From NCBI RefSeq assembly GCF_001718695.1, contig NZ_CP013422.1, forward strand, positions 1,488,001 through 1,552,000: DNA of 64,000 nt, given 5' to 3'. Made by a program: the position numbers and the translations under genes. Source of the stretch: Burkholderia ubonensis. Lineage in GTDB: Bacteria; Pseudomonadota; Gammaproteobacteria; Burkholderiales; Burkholderiaceae. The notes below the pieces were generated by a model, which had not been told where the DNA came from, did no database searches, and worked only from the letters and a program-made list of their open reading frames with translations. Position 1 is the first letter of the stretch. Every line of letters begins with the position of its first letter. Shown here one piece after another: positions 54,990 through 63,848 of this stretch.

Positions 54990-55756
54990 CGGCGCTCCGT
55001 GGGCACGGGCACGGGTGCGGGCGCTGTGTCGTCGAAGTGCGGAGATGGGTGGGCGGAGGCAGCTGCCGTATCTGCGGCATCGCTCGTATTGTCTGCATTG
55101 TCTGCGTTGTCTGTGCTGGCTGCATCGGCTGCGCTGGCTGCATTGGCTACATCGCCCACATCCCCCCCCGCCTCCGCCGCGCCCCCGACCATCTCCGCAT
55201 CGAACGCCGCCGTCATCTCCGGCTGGCTGCGCGCAGCATGGCCATCCGCGCCGCCCGCGGCCCACACGCCGGCCGTCGCGAAGCGACGCACCGCATGCGC
55301 ATCGGCCACATCGTCGGCCTCACGCTCGATCCGCGCGGCGCGCGCGTGCAGCGCCTTCTCGCCGGCCTTGTCGAGCTTGTCCTCGGCCGCCTTCGCCTTG
55401 CGCGCCGCGCGCTGCAGGCCGGCCAGTTCCGCTTCGTGGCCGCGATGCATGTCGGCCGCCTCGCGCACCGAATGATACGCAGTGCCGATGTGCCAGTCGA
55501 ACGTGCGCGTGTCGGCCGCCGCGTTCTGCAGCGCGCGGGCCTCGCGCGCGTCGCCGGCGAGCCGCGTCTGGACCGCCGCTTTCGCGGCGACGTGCTGCGC
55601 GAGCCGCGCGTGCGCCGCATCGAGCGCGCGGCGGCTCTGCGCGGCGATCCCCTGTTGGCGCGCGGCGGCGATCTTCGCGAGCTGGCTGCGCATTTCCCGC
55701 ACGCGCTTCAGTCGCGCGAGCGTCGCGAGCACCGCGCGGTCGTCGGCTTCAGACAT
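54983..55756 (-). CDS. sctO: T3SS stalk protein SctO-like
   Basis: A 257-residue protein with long coiled-coil helices in its first 150 residues (ATLARLKRVREMRSQLAKIA, AARQQGIAAQSRRALDAAHA) and then a charged segment. Size, helical nature and its position between sctN and sctT identify it as SctO (YscO/FliJ family), the stalk that turns in the ATPase ring. It is longer than usual because of a low-complexity C-terminus after about residue 195 (Ala/Asp/Asn/Ser), which ends PVPVPTERRC and partly arises from a DNA repeat. Its start overlaps the sctN end by 8 bases. Confidence 0.85.
   Translation of the reverse strand: MSEADDRAVLATLARLKRVREMRSQLAKIAAARQQGIAAQSRRALDAAHARLAQHVAAKAAVQTRLAGDAREARALQNAAADTRTFDWHIGTAYHSVREAADMHRGHEAELAGLQRAARKAKAAEDKLDKAGEKALHARAARIEREADDVADAHAVRRFATAGVWAAGGADGHAARSQPEMTAAFDAEMVGGAAEAGGDVGDVANAASAADAASTDNADNADNTSDAADTAAASAHPSPHFDDTAPAPVPVPTERRC
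55082..55150. repeat. 9-base tandem repeat in the sctO tail
   Basis: About seven units like TGTCTGCAT, TGTCTGCGT, TGGCTGCAT, in frame, encoding Ala-Asp/Ser-Asn-type repeats near the C-terminus of SctO. Copy number could vary. Confidence 0.7.
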
Positions 55757-57128
55757 GATCGTTCGCGAGCCGCGTCAGCTTCGCGAGCAGCGCATCGAAG
55801 CGCACGTCCTCATGCGACGCCTGCGCGCAGAACGCGGCGATCGCGTCGCGCGCGCGCAGCGCGAGATCGCCGAGCCGGTCGCTGCCTTCGCGGTACTCGC
55901 CGATCTGCACCAGCAGCTCGATCTCCTGGTACTTCGCGATCAGCTCGCGCACGCGCGCGGCCGCCTGCTGGTGCGCACGGTTCGCGACGAGCGGCATCAC
56001 GCGCGACAGGCTCGCGAGCACGTCGATCGCCGGGTAGCGGTTCGCGAGCGCGATCTTGCGCGACAGCACGATGTGGCCGTCGAGGATCGAGCGCACTTCC
56101 TCCGCGATCGGATCGGATTCCTCGTCGCCTTCGACGAGCACCGTGTACAGCGCGGTGATCGACCCGCGCGCGCCCTGCCCCGCGCGTTCGAGCAGGCGCG
56201 GCAGCACCGCGAACGTCGACGGCGGAAAGCTGCGGCGCGTCGGCGGCTCGCCGCTCGCGAGCCCGACCTCGCGCTGCGCGCGCGCGAAGCGCGTCAGCGA
56301 ATCGACGAGCAGCAGCACGCGCTTGCCCTCGTCACGAAAATGCTCGGCGATCGCGGTCGCGACGAGCGCGGATTTCACGCGCTCCATCGCGGGACGGTCC
56401 GACGTCGACACGACGACGATCGAGCGCGCGCGCACCTCCGGCGACAGCGCATGCTCGATGAACTCGCGCACCTCGCGGCCACGCTCGCCGACGAGCGCGA
56501 TCACGTTCACGTCGGCGCGCGCGCCGCGCGCGATCATCCCGAGCAGCGTGCTCTTGCCGACGCCGGACGGCGCGAAGATGCCGACCCGCTGCCCGACGCC
56601 GAGCGTCATCAGGCCGTCGATCACGCGCACGCCGGTCGGAAACGGCGTGTCGATCATCTGCCGCGCGAGCGGGTTCGGCGGGTCCTGCTGGGTCGACACC
56701 CACGCCGCACCCGTCACGGGGCCGCGCGCGTCGAGCGGCCGGCCGAGCCCGTCGAGCACGCGGCCGTACAGGCCTTCGCCCACCGGAAACACGTGCTCCC
56801 GGCCGGACGGCACGACGGTCGTCTCCGGCGACAGCCCGGCGACGTCGCCGAGCGGCGTGAGCAGCGTCGTCTGTCGCGAGAAGCCGACCACTTCGGCGAG
56901 CAGCGTCGGCTGGCCGGGCGTGCGCAGCTCGCAGATCTCGCCGAGCCGCGCGCGGATGCCGGTCGCGTTGAGGATCTGCCCGACCGCGTGATTGACACGG
57001 CCCTGCACCGACACCGGCGAGAAGAACGCGAGCCCCGCGTCGAGCTCGCCGACGAGCCGGCCGCGATCGAACGGCGCGGCGTCGCCGTCGCCGGCCGGCG
57101 CGCCGGCTTCGTCGAGCGGCGCGCTCAT
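55749..57128 (-). CDS. sctN: T3SS ATPase SctN
   Basis: A 459-residue hexameric ATPase of the FliI/SctN family. The start MSAPLDEAG at 57128 was chosen because it overlaps the sctL end by 4 bases. Signature motifs: LGICELRTPG-type GEICELRTPGQPTLLAEVVG; GLGRPLDARGPV; Walker A FAPSGVGKSTLLGMIARGA; VNVIALVGERGREVREFIEH; Walker B VLLLVDSLTRFARAQREVGL; and the lock region ARGSITALYTVLVEGDEESD. The end YQEIELLVQIGEYREGSD is also standard. It unfolds substrates and detaches chaperones, docking on SctL and SctQ. Confidence 0.97.
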   Translation of the reverse strand: MSAPLDEAGAPAGDGDAAPFDRGRLVGELDAGLAFFSPVSVQGRVNHAVGQILNATGIRARLGEICELRTPGQPTLLAEVVGFSRQTTLLTPLGDVAGLSPETTVVPSGREHVFPVGEGLYGRVLDGLGRPLDARGPVTGAAWVSTQQDPPNPLARQMIDTPFPTGVRVIDGLMTLGVGQRVGIFAPSGVGKSTLLGMIARGARADVNVIALVGERGREVREFIEHALSPEVRARSIVVVSTSDRPAMERVKSALVATAIAEHFRDEGKRVLLLVDSLTRFARAQREVGLASGEPPTRRSFPPSTFAVLPRLLERAGQGARGSITALYTVLVEGDEESDPIAEEVRSILDGHIVLSRKIALANRYPAIDVLASLSRVMPLVANRAHQQAAARVRELIAKYQEIELLVQIGEYREGSDRLGDLALRARDAIAAFCAQASHEDVRFDALLAKLTRLANDHV

Positions 57129-57766
57129 CGCACGGCGCCCTTCACGGCGCCCTTCAGCGCGTCGCGGCGGATCGCCTGTCGCAGCGCGTCGATCTGCAGG
57201 TCGAGACTCGCGTCGATCCGGCCGGACGGCGTCTCGACCGTGCATGCGTGGCGTTCGAGCTGCGCGTCCTCGACGATGCGGATCTTCTGCCGGTTCGACT
57301 GGCCGGCGAACGCGCCCGCGAGCGCTTCGCGCATCTCGTCCTCGCGGCCCGGCGCGATGCGCACGGTCAGGAACGCCTCGTCGCGCACGAGCGGCGCGAT
57401 GCGCGCGAGCGCGGCCGCGTACAGCGTCTGCGTGCTCATCTCGCCGACGATCGCGCGCACGGCCTTGACGACGATTTCGGCCATCGCATCCTTCATCGAC
57501 TCCATCGTGCGCGCGGCGGCGAGCGACTGCGCGTAGGCCTGCGCGGCCTGCTCCCGCTGCGCGCGCCGCATCCCTTCCTCGTAGCCGGCCGCCTGCCGCC
57601 TGTCGAATTCGCGCTGCGCGTCGGCGACGATGCGCGCGGCCTCCTCGTGCGCGGTGGCGATCACCGCGGATGCGTCGAGCAGCGCCGCGTACTCGCGCTC
57701 CTTGAGCACCTTGCGCTCCGACAGCAGCTGCAGGTTGTCGCTCGTGATCAGAAAAGCCAGTCCCAT
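57125..57766 (-). CDS. sctL: T3SS stator protein SctL
   Basis: A 213-residue protein of the SctL (HrpE/YscL/FliH) family. It starts MGLAFLITSDNLQLLSERKV, has a long charged helix (residues 30-95, ADAQREFDRRQAAGYEEGMR) and a C-terminal part with VVKAVRAIVGEM, PLVRDEAFLTVRIAPG and VETPSGRIDASLDLQIDALR, all usual for stator proteins that hold the ATPase. It overlaps sctN by 4 and sctK by 19 bases. Confidence 0.93.
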   Translation of the reverse strand: MGLAFLITSDNLQLLSERKVLKEREYAALLDASAVIATAHEEAARIVADAQREFDRRQAAGYEEGMRRAQREQAAQAYAQSLAAARTMESMKDAMAEIVVKAVRAIVGEMSTQTLYAAALARIAPLVRDEAFLTVRIAPGREDEMREALAGAFAGQSNRQKIRIVEDAQLERHACTVETPSGRIDASLDLQIDALRQAIRRDALKGAVKGAVR

Positions 57767-58509
57767 GACGCAAGCCTCTCGGGAATCAGAAACAGGAACA
57801 GCAGTTCGCCGAACTGGTCGCGCTGCGCGCGGTTCAGCCAGTACGGCGCCTCGGCGTCGATCGCGCGGTTGAACTTCAGCGTCACGCGCCGCGCGACCGC
57901 GTCACCCGCCGCGCCGATGAAATCCGCCAGCAGCCGGCCGCCGCGCGCGCGGATCACCGCGGGCAGCGCCGCCGGCTCGCCGCGCCACGGTTCGAGCGTA
58001 TCCGCGAGCGCGCCGAATTCGGGCGCGCGTTCGAGCGCGAGGTCGAGCGCGTCGCCGCCGAGCTTCGCGGCGACTTCCGCACGCATCCGGCGCACCGCGA
58101 GCGCATCGCGCAGCCACGTGCGATGCAGCAGCAGCCCCGCATAGGAAGCAAGCTGCTCGAGCGCCGCGCCGGGCAGCAGCGCGAGCCGCGCGCACGGGTT
58201 CGCGGCGTCGAAGTCGTGGCGGCCGGCCACGTCGTGCGCGTCGAGCAAGTGGCGCGCGACCAGCTTGCGCCCGGCCGGGCCGAACGCGTCCGGCGACCGG
58301 TAGCGCGCGGGCCAGTCGGCCGGCACGCGCGTCACGTGCAGATAGCGGTCGGGACGCAGGTTGAAGTCGCATACGAGCCGGTGGAACGCGGCGCGCCGCG
58401 CCGCGGGCGGCGGCGCGAGCGGCTGCAGCCACGGCAGCGGCGCGGCGCCGGGCGCAGGGTCGCCGGGCGCAGGGTCGCCTGCCGCCACAAACGCGCGCGG
58501 ATCGCTCAT
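57748..58509 (-). CDS. sctK: T3SS sorting-platform protein SctK
   Basis: A 253-residue SctK-family protein. It starts MSDPRAFVAAGD with a small repeat GDPAPGDPAPG, then RAAFHRLVCDFNLRPDRYLH, the classical SctK opening, YAGLLLHRTWLRDALAVRRM in the middle and FLIPERLASWDWLF at the end. SctK forms the upper part of the sorting platform linking SctQ to the inner membrane ring. Overlaps sctJ by 4 bases. Confidence 0.9.
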   Translation of the reverse strand: MSDPRAFVAAGDPAPGDPAPGAAPLPWLQPLAPPPAARRAAFHRLVCDFNLRPDRYLHVTRVPADWPARYRSPDAFGPAGRKLVARHLLDAHDVAGRHDFDAANPCARLALLPGAALEQLASYAGLLLHRTWLRDALAVRRMRAEVAAKLGGDALDLALERAPEFGALADTLEPWRGEPAALPAVIRARGGRLLADFIGAAGDAVARRVTLKFNRAIDAEAPYWLNRAQRDQFGELLFLFLIPERLASWDWLF

Positions 58510-59387
58510 GCGCCGTCGCGCGCGCCATCCGGCGTGCGCAGCGAACCACCGCCCGCGCCGCCGTTCGCGTTCGCCTGCGCGCCGCGCGCCACGCCGAGCA
58601 GGCCCGCGAGCCGCGCGCCGAACATCCCGCGCCGCGCGGCCGACAGCGCGATCACCGCGCCGGTCAGCAGGATCAGCGCGAACACGAGCCAGCCGAGCGG
58701 CGAGCGCAGCCGCACGATGTCGGCCAGCGCGCTGCCGATGCCGTCGACGCGCGCCGCGCGTTCGGCGGCCGGCTGCAGGAACAGCGACACGTTGTCGTAC
58801 TGCAGCCCCTCGATGCTGTGCGCGACGAGATCCTTGACCATCGGCGCCATCGCGCGCAGGTCGACGCCGGGCCGGTAGCGGATGTAGACCGCGGCCGACG
58901 ACGGCCGGATCTTGTCCGCGAGCGGGTCGTTCTCGGGGATCACGACCTGCACGCGCGCGACCACCACGCCCTCGATGTCCTGCAGCGTGCGCGACAGGTC
59001 CTGCGACACGCCGTACAGGTAGCGCACGCGCTCCTCGGCCGGCGTCGACACCAGCCCCTGCTTCTGGAACAGCTCGCCGAGGCTCGCATGGCGCGGCTTC
59101 GGCAGCCCGTTCGCGCGCAGCACCGAGAGCGCCGCGTGCAGGTCGCCGTCGGCGACGCTGACCTGCCACGCGTCGCGGTCCGACGTATCGCGCGCGTCGT
59201 TGTCCTTCGACGCGTCGATGCCCGCGTCGCCGAGCACCGCGATCATCTGGTTCGCGTCGGCCTCCGACAGGCCCGAGTACAGCTCCTTCTGGCAGCCGGC
59301 GAGCAGCACGAGCAGGCCCGCGAGCAGCGCACGCGCCGCCCGGCTGCGCCACGCAGCAGCGCGCGGCGTCGAATCGATCGTCGTCAT
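58506..59387 (-). CDS. sctJ: T3SS inner-membrane ring lipoprotein SctJ
   Basis: A 293-residue lipoprotein. A signal peptide and lipobox LLAGC (Cys32 as lipid anchor) are followed by the SctJ/PrgK ring domain: KELYSGLSEADANQMIAVLG, VRYLYGVSQDLSRTLQDIEG, VVVARVQVVIPENDPLADKI and RPSSAAVYIRYRPGVDLRAM. A membrane helix near 230-250 (LGWLVFALILLTGAVIALSA) leads to a Gly-rich cytoplasmic tail. It forms the inner ring of the basal body. Overlaps sctK by 4 bases. Confidence 0.96.
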   Translation of the reverse strand: MTTIDSTPRAAAWRSRAARALLAGLLVLLAGCQKELYSGLSEADANQMIAVLGDAGIDASKDNDARDTSDRDAWQVSVADGDLHAALSVLRANGLPKPRHASLGELFQKQGLVSTPAEERVRYLYGVSQDLSRTLQDIEGVVVARVQVVIPENDPLADKIRPSSAAVYIRYRPGVDLRAMAPMVKDLVAHSIEGLQYDNVSLFLQPAAERAARVDGIGSALADIVRLRSPLGWLVFALILLTGAVIALSAARRGMFGARLAGLLGVARGAQANANGGAGGGSLRTPDGARDGA

Positions 59388-59453
59388 CGTTTGTCCGCGT
59401 TTGCGTCCACGTTTCCGGCGCGCGCCGCGCTCCCGCCGCGCGCGCCGCGGTCG

Positions 59454-59942
59454 TCACTCCTGCGTCTTCAGCACCGTGTGCGTGAAGCCGTTCGCCGCCT
59501 GCGCGACCGACAGGCTCAACTGATATTCGGAAATCGTGGTGGTCGCCGTCCACTGGAAGTCCATCGCCTTCACCATCGTCATCAGCGGATCGCTGCGGTT
59601 GTCCGCCATCGACGTCAGCATCTCGGTGCGATGCTTGTCGATGTTCGCGTAGCGCGCGTCGAGGTCGTTGCCGTACGCGCGCAGCCGCTCGACGAGCGAC
59701 GAATGGTTCGCCTGCGCGGGCGTCGCGGGCGTCATCTGCACGGCCGGCGCCGCATCGGCCGGCGCGCGCGACATCGCGACGCCCGCTGCCGACGGCGACG
59801 ACCCGCCCGCTGCCCCCGGCTGCATCAGCGCATCGAACTGCCGCACCTGCGCCGGATCGGACGCCGCGCCCGCCTGCTGCTGCGCGCCGCTCGCGAGCGC
59901 GGCCGCGCCCGGCGGCGCCGCGCCTACGCCTGTTACCGACAT
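59454..59942 (-). CDS. sctI: T3SS inner rod protein SctI
   Basis: A 162-residue protein. The start MSVTGVGAAPPGAAALAS at 59942 was taken; an in-frame ATG 24 bases upstream lacks a better ribosome site. The N-terminal half is Ala/Gln/Pro-rich and disordered. The C-terminal helices, LRAYGNDLDARYANIDKHRT then MVKAMDFQWTATTTISEYQL and FTHTVLKTQE, have the typical inner-rod end seen in YscI/PrgJ relatives. Its place between sctJ and the small needle-like gene supports this. Confidence 0.85.
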   Translation of the reverse strand: MSVTGVGAAPPGAAALASGAQQQAGAASDPAQVRQFDALMQPGAAGGSSPSAAGVAMSRAPADAAPAVQMTPATPAQANHSSLVERLRAYGNDLDARYANIDKHRTEMLTSMADNRSDPLMTMVKAMDFQWTATTTISEYQLSLSVAQAANGFTHTVLKTQE

Positions 59943-60066
59943 GATCGTGTCCTCCTTGACCGGCAAAGCCGGAAACGAGCCGGCCGGCGCGCGCCCGCGT
60001 CCGCTCGGGCGCCCGTCGCGGGCAGCCCGTGCACGCGGCGTCGCGCGGCGCGGCCGGCGACCGCCG

Positions 60067-60276
60067 TCATGCGCGGCCGGCGGAACTCAGGTGTTGCGCA
60101 ACCTGGGCGTTCGCCGTCCCTTCCTGCGCGGTCACTGCGTTGCTGGTTTCGAACGTCGCGGTCGACTGCTGAACCTGGAAGTTGATCTTCGTCAGCTCCA
60201 GCTGCGTCTTGGTCAGGTCGTCCGCCTGTTTCTGGACATCGCCCGTATTGGTCACACCACCTGTCGAGGCACCCAT
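60067..60276 (-). CDS. Small T3SS needle/rod-type protein (SctF candidate)
   Basis: A 69-residue helical protein starting MGASTGGVTNTGDVQKQADD, then LTKTQLELTKINFQVQQSTA and TFETSNAVTAQEGTANA. The second half resembles the last helix of HrpB2/inner-rod type proteins (TKINFQVQQSTA). It lies between sctD and sctI, where the needle gene often lies, so I propose the needle subunit SctF. It could also be another rod-type protein or a small export substrate. AGGAGC lies upstream of the ATG. Confidence 0.55.
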   Translation of the reverse strand: MGASTGGVTNTGDVQKQADDLTKTQLELTKINFQVQQSTATFETSNAVTAQEGTANAQVAQHLSSAGRA

Positions 60277-60415
60277 GCTTCGCTCCTTTACGTGAACCAC
60301 GATTCCCGATCCGGCCGCGGCCCCATGCCGCGCCGGCGACGTGACACGCCGCATGCGTGCGGCGCGTCGCGTGATGCGCGCACCGCTCGCGCGATGCGCA
60401 TGACCTGTCGCGGCG

Positions 60416-61822
60416 CTAGTGCGCCGCGTCCTTCGTTGCGTCCTTTGCTGCGCCGGCCGCGGCGACGGCGGGCGTCGTAGTCGGCGTCGCTGGCGCTTCC
60501 GGCAGCAGCGCCGGCCCCGGCACCGGCTGCGCGACGCCGGCCGCGGCGCCGCTCGCGACCGGCGGCACGGGCGGCGCCGGCGACGCCGCGGGCGCCTGCA
60601 CGCCGCCGAGCGGCATCGTGATGCGCTGGCCGTTACGCTCGAACACCACTTCGTCCGCGCCGATCGACACGACGGTCGGCCCTTCCTTCAGCTTCGCGCC
60701 CTCGAAATAGCGGCTGCCGTCCACGGTCTCGATGTAGCGCTGGTCGCCGTCGCCAGCGAACACGGTCGTGATCTCGGGAATCCCGGCCGAGCCGCCGAGC
60801 GTGGCCGTCGTGCGCGGCGCTGCAGCTTCCGCGTCGCGCACGTGATCGACGACCTCGAGCGCCGGACGCGCGTCCTTCATGTAGTTGCGGATCCGCGGCT
60901 CGATCTGCGCGCGCGCGGCCGCGCCCGTCAGCTCGATCCGGCCGCGGCCGAGATAGGTCACCGTCAGCGCCGTGTCGCTGAAATAGGTCTGCGCGGTCGC
61001 GACGAGGTCGCTCACCACGTACAGATTGCCGAGCGCCGCGTTGTCGACGCCCGCGACGATCTGCGCGACGCGCTCGCGCGCGGCCGCATCGCTCACGTAG
61101 CCGGACACGAGCGCGCCGTCGTCGCGCGGCGACACGGCCAGCTCCGGATACGCATGCAGCAGCCGCTGCAGCCGGTGCGTGCGCGCGAGCACCGACTCGT
61201 GCTGCCACGGCAGCCGGCCGGACCATGCGACGAACCCGTAGCCGAGCGCGCCGAGCAGCGCGCCGACCCACAGCGCGACGACCGCGATCACGAGCCGCCG
61301 GCTGCCGAGCCGGCGCAGCCCGCCCGTGAGCCAGCCGAGCCATGCCGCTTCGCGCGCGGCCTCCGGCGCGCCGGTCTCGTCGGGCACCGCGACGCTCGCC
61401 TGCGCATGCCGCGCGATGCCGAGCCTGATCGTGCCGATCGTCACCACGTCCTGCGGCGTCAGCGAGCGGCGGCTCGCGCCGAGCGGCGCGTCGTTGAACA
61501 GCACCGGCGCGCCAGCGTCCCCGCCGTGGTTCTGCACGGTCACCGCGAGCGCGCCGACCTGCAGGCACACCTGTTTCGCGCCGATCTCGCGATCGGGCAG
61601 GATCACTTCGCAGTCGGCCGACGTGCCGATCCAGTTCGCGCCGCGCGCGAGCGACATCGTGCGGCCGTACATCGGTCCGCTGAGAAAACACAGGTTCCAC
61701 GGCGACGCGAGTGCGGCCGCGGCACCGCCTGCACCGCCTGCACCGACGACGCCCGCAGCGCCGCCTGCCGCGCCGCCGGGCAACGCGCCGTCGCCGTGCG
61801 GATCAATGGCGGTCGTCGACAT
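60416..61822 (-). CDS. sctD: T3SS outer ring-inner membrane protein SctD
   Basis: A 468-residue protein with the SctD layout. A Gly/Ala-rich start, then an FHA-like cytoplasmic domain (residues 40-140: LCFLSGPMYGRTMSLARGAN, WIGTSADCEVILPDREIGAK), a membrane helix (about 175-200, RLVIAVVALWVGALLGALGY), and periplasmic ring-building modules (RLQRLLHAYPELAVSPRDDG, VAQIVAGVDNAALGNLYVVS). The last 60 residues are Ala/Pro-rich. It makes the outer of the two inner-membrane rings. Its start lies 20 bases inside the sctC end. Confidence 0.9.
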   Translation of the reverse strand: MSTTAIDPHGDGALPGGAAGGAAGVVGAGGAGGAAAALASPWNLCFLSGPMYGRTMSLARGANWIGTSADCEVILPDREIGAKQVCLQVGALAVTVQNHGGDAGAPVLFNDAPLGASRRSLTPQDVVTIGTIRLGIARHAQASVAVPDETGAPEAAREAAWLGWLTGGLRRLGSRRLVIAVVALWVGALLGALGYGFVAWSGRLPWQHESVLARTHRLQRLLHAYPELAVSPRDDGALVSGYVSDAAARERVAQIVAGVDNAALGNLYVVSDLVATAQTYFSDTALTVTYLGRGRIELTGAAARAQIEPRIRNYMKDARPALEVVDHVRDAEAAAPRTTATLGGSAGIPEITTVFAGDGDQRYIETVDGSRYFEGAKLKEGPTVVSIGADEVVFERNGQRITMPLGGVQAPAASPAPPVPPVASGAAAGVAQPVPGPALLPEAPATPTTTPAVAAAGAAKDATKDAAH

Positions 61823-63848
61823 GGGCGGACGCTCCTGCGGTCATCGCCACGGGCTGCGCCGCCGCGTCCTTCGGCGGCGGCAACGCGGGCGGGCCGAACT
61901 TCGTGCCGGGCAGCGGCTTCGGCGTCAGCGGCACCGCGACGTCGTTGTCCGGCGGGCGATACATCGACAGCCCGTCGGGATTCGGCGGCACGGCGAGACC
62001 CGGATTCACCGGCGAGCCGTCCGGCGCGTACATCGAAGCGGTCGTGACCACGCGCGGCGTCAGCAGATAGAAGCGCTCCATGTGGTTGCCGGTCTTGTCG
62101 GTGTACTTGAACAGGTTGCCGATCAGCGGGATGTCCGACAGCCACGGCACGCCGCTCTTGTTCAGCCGCACCTCGTCGTCGTTGAAGCCCGCGATCAGCA
62201 GGCTCTTGCCCTCGTCGATCATCGTCTTCGTGACGATGTTGCGCTGCTGGATCACCGGCACGTTCGACACGGCCTGGCCCGGCACGATGTTGCCGTCCTG
62301 GATGTCGATCGACATCATCACGCTCTGCGGGCCGCCGGCCGCCGCGGCCCGCGCGGCTTCGTCGACGATCATCGGCGTCACCTTGATGCTCGTGCCGGTC
62401 GTCACGCTGTACAGCGACGAATCCTGGTAGCCCTGCACCTGCACGTAGAACTGCGTGAGGTTCTCGAGGATCGCCTCGGTGTTGTCGAGCGCGAGCACTT
62501 TCGGCTTCGAGTGGAGCTGCGCCTGCCCCTTCTGCGCGAGCGCGTTCACGCGCGTCAGCAGGTAGTTGCGCAGCGAGCCGCCGATCGACGCGGTCAGCGC
62601 GATGCCGGTCGGCATGAACGCGCCGATCTGGCCCGCCTCGCTGGTGTTGGTGTCGATGCCGAACGTCAGCGGCGGATTGCCCGCGCCGCCGAACTGCGTG
62701 TTGCCGGTCAGCGGGTTCGCGCCGTTGCCGATCTGCACGTCGCCGTGCTTCGTGTGCAGGCGCCAGTCGATGCCGAGGCTGTCGAGCGAATCCTCGTTGA
62801 TGTCGATGATCGTCACGTTGATCTCGACGATGCGCGGCCGCTCGTCGAGCTGGCCGATCAGCGACTGGTAGCGGTACATGTTCTCCGGCAGGTCGCGCAC
62901 GATCACCGCGTTGATCGCGGGGTCGGCAACGATCTGCGGCAGCGTGTCTCCGCCGCCGCCCGCGTTCGTGAACGGCGAGAACGCGCCGGATCCGTCGCTG
63001 CCGCCGCCGTAGCCGCCCGAGCGCGGCCCCCCGGAAATATCCGGAAAATCGAGGCGCGGCACCGCGATCGTCAGCCCCGAGCCGAGCTTTACCTGGCGCG
63101 CCGCCTGGCCGAGCGACGCGCTCGCCGGCACGAGACTCGTTTCGACGCCGCTCTTGCCGAACAGCCGGCGCAGGATCGTCGCGACGCCCGGCACCGTCAC
63201 TTCCTTGCCCGAGCGGTTGATCGTGAAATCCGACGCCCAGCCGTACTTGAGCCGGAACGCGCGGATGTCCGCGTGCTGGCCGTTCGCCGCCGGGTCGCCG
63301 ACCGTGCCGATCGCCTGCCGCACGAGCTCGACGTAGCGGCGCGGCCCCGCTACGTACACGCTGTTCGCGCGGTCGTTGATCACGAGCGTGAAGCGCTTGT
63401 CGGCCACCTGCATCGCCTGCAGCGCGCGGCCGATCTCGCCGGCCGCGTTCGGCGGGATCGGGATCATCTGCGTCTGCGACTGGTCGGCGGGATCGACGTA
63501 CAGGAACGAGCCGTCGTAGTACCACGTGAGCCCGTAGGTCGAGCAGATCGTGTCGAGCGTCTGCTGCGGCGTGCCGGAGAAGCGGCCGCTGATCACGCCG
63601 TCCACCTTCGGATCGACGACCGCCGTCACGCCCTGCGACGCCGCCAGCTCGCGGATGAAATCGGCGATCTTCTTGCCGTTCGCGACGATCGTGAACGGCT
63701 TGTTGCGCCAGCGCAGATCCGCCGCGCGCGCGGGCTGCGCGAGCATCATGCAAAGCGACGCCGACAGCAGCGCCGTCGCGCACAGCGCGAGTGCGGCCCG
63801 CTGCAGGCCGCGGGATTGGAACCAGACCGAAGCGACGCGTCGGCGCAT
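61803..63848 (-). CDS. sctC: T3SS outer-membrane secretin SctC
   Basis: A 681-residue secretin. The start ATG at 63848 is preceded by AGGAGT at 6 bases and overlaps the sctS stop (TGATG). A signal peptide ends at QPARA. N0/N1 domains follow (NKPFTIVANGKKIADFIREL, STYGLTWYYDGSFLYVDPAD), then N3 and the secretin domain with VEINVTIIDINEDSLDSLGI, KGQAQLHSKPKVLALDNTEA and SLLIAGFNDDEVRLNKSGVP then WLSDIPLIGNLFKYTDKTGN. A Gly-rich insert (SGGPRSGGYGGGSDGSG) lies before the secretin core. It forms the outer-membrane pore. Confidence 0.96.
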   Translation of the reverse strand: MRRRVASVWFQSRGLQRAALALCATALLSASLCMMLAQPARAADLRWRNKPFTIVANGKKIADFIRELAASQGVTAVVDPKVDGVISGRFSGTPQQTLDTICSTYGLTWYYDGSFLYVDPADQSQTQMIPIPPNAAGEIGRALQAMQVADKRFTLVINDRANSVYVAGPRRYVELVRQAIGTVGDPAANGQHADIRAFRLKYGWASDFTINRSGKEVTVPGVATILRRLFGKSGVETSLVPASASLGQAARQVKLGSGLTIAVPRLDFPDISGGPRSGGYGGGSDGSGAFSPFTNAGGGGDTLPQIVADPAINAVIVRDLPENMYRYQSLIGQLDERPRIVEINVTIIDINEDSLDSLGIDWRLHTKHGDVQIGNGANPLTGNTQFGGAGNPPLTFGIDTNTSEAGQIGAFMPTGIALTASIGGSLRNYLLTRVNALAQKGQAQLHSKPKVLALDNTEAILENLTQFYVQVQGYQDSSLYSVTTGTSIKVTPMIVDEAARAAAAGGPQSVMMSIDIQDGNIVPGQAVSNVPVIQQRNIVTKTMIDEGKSLLIAGFNDDEVRLNKSGVPWLSDIPLIGNLFKYTDKTGNHMERFYLLTPRVVTTASMYAPDGSPVNPGLAVPPNPDGLSMYRPPDNDVAVPLTPKPLPGTKFGPPALPPPKDAAAQPVAMTAGASAHVDDRH

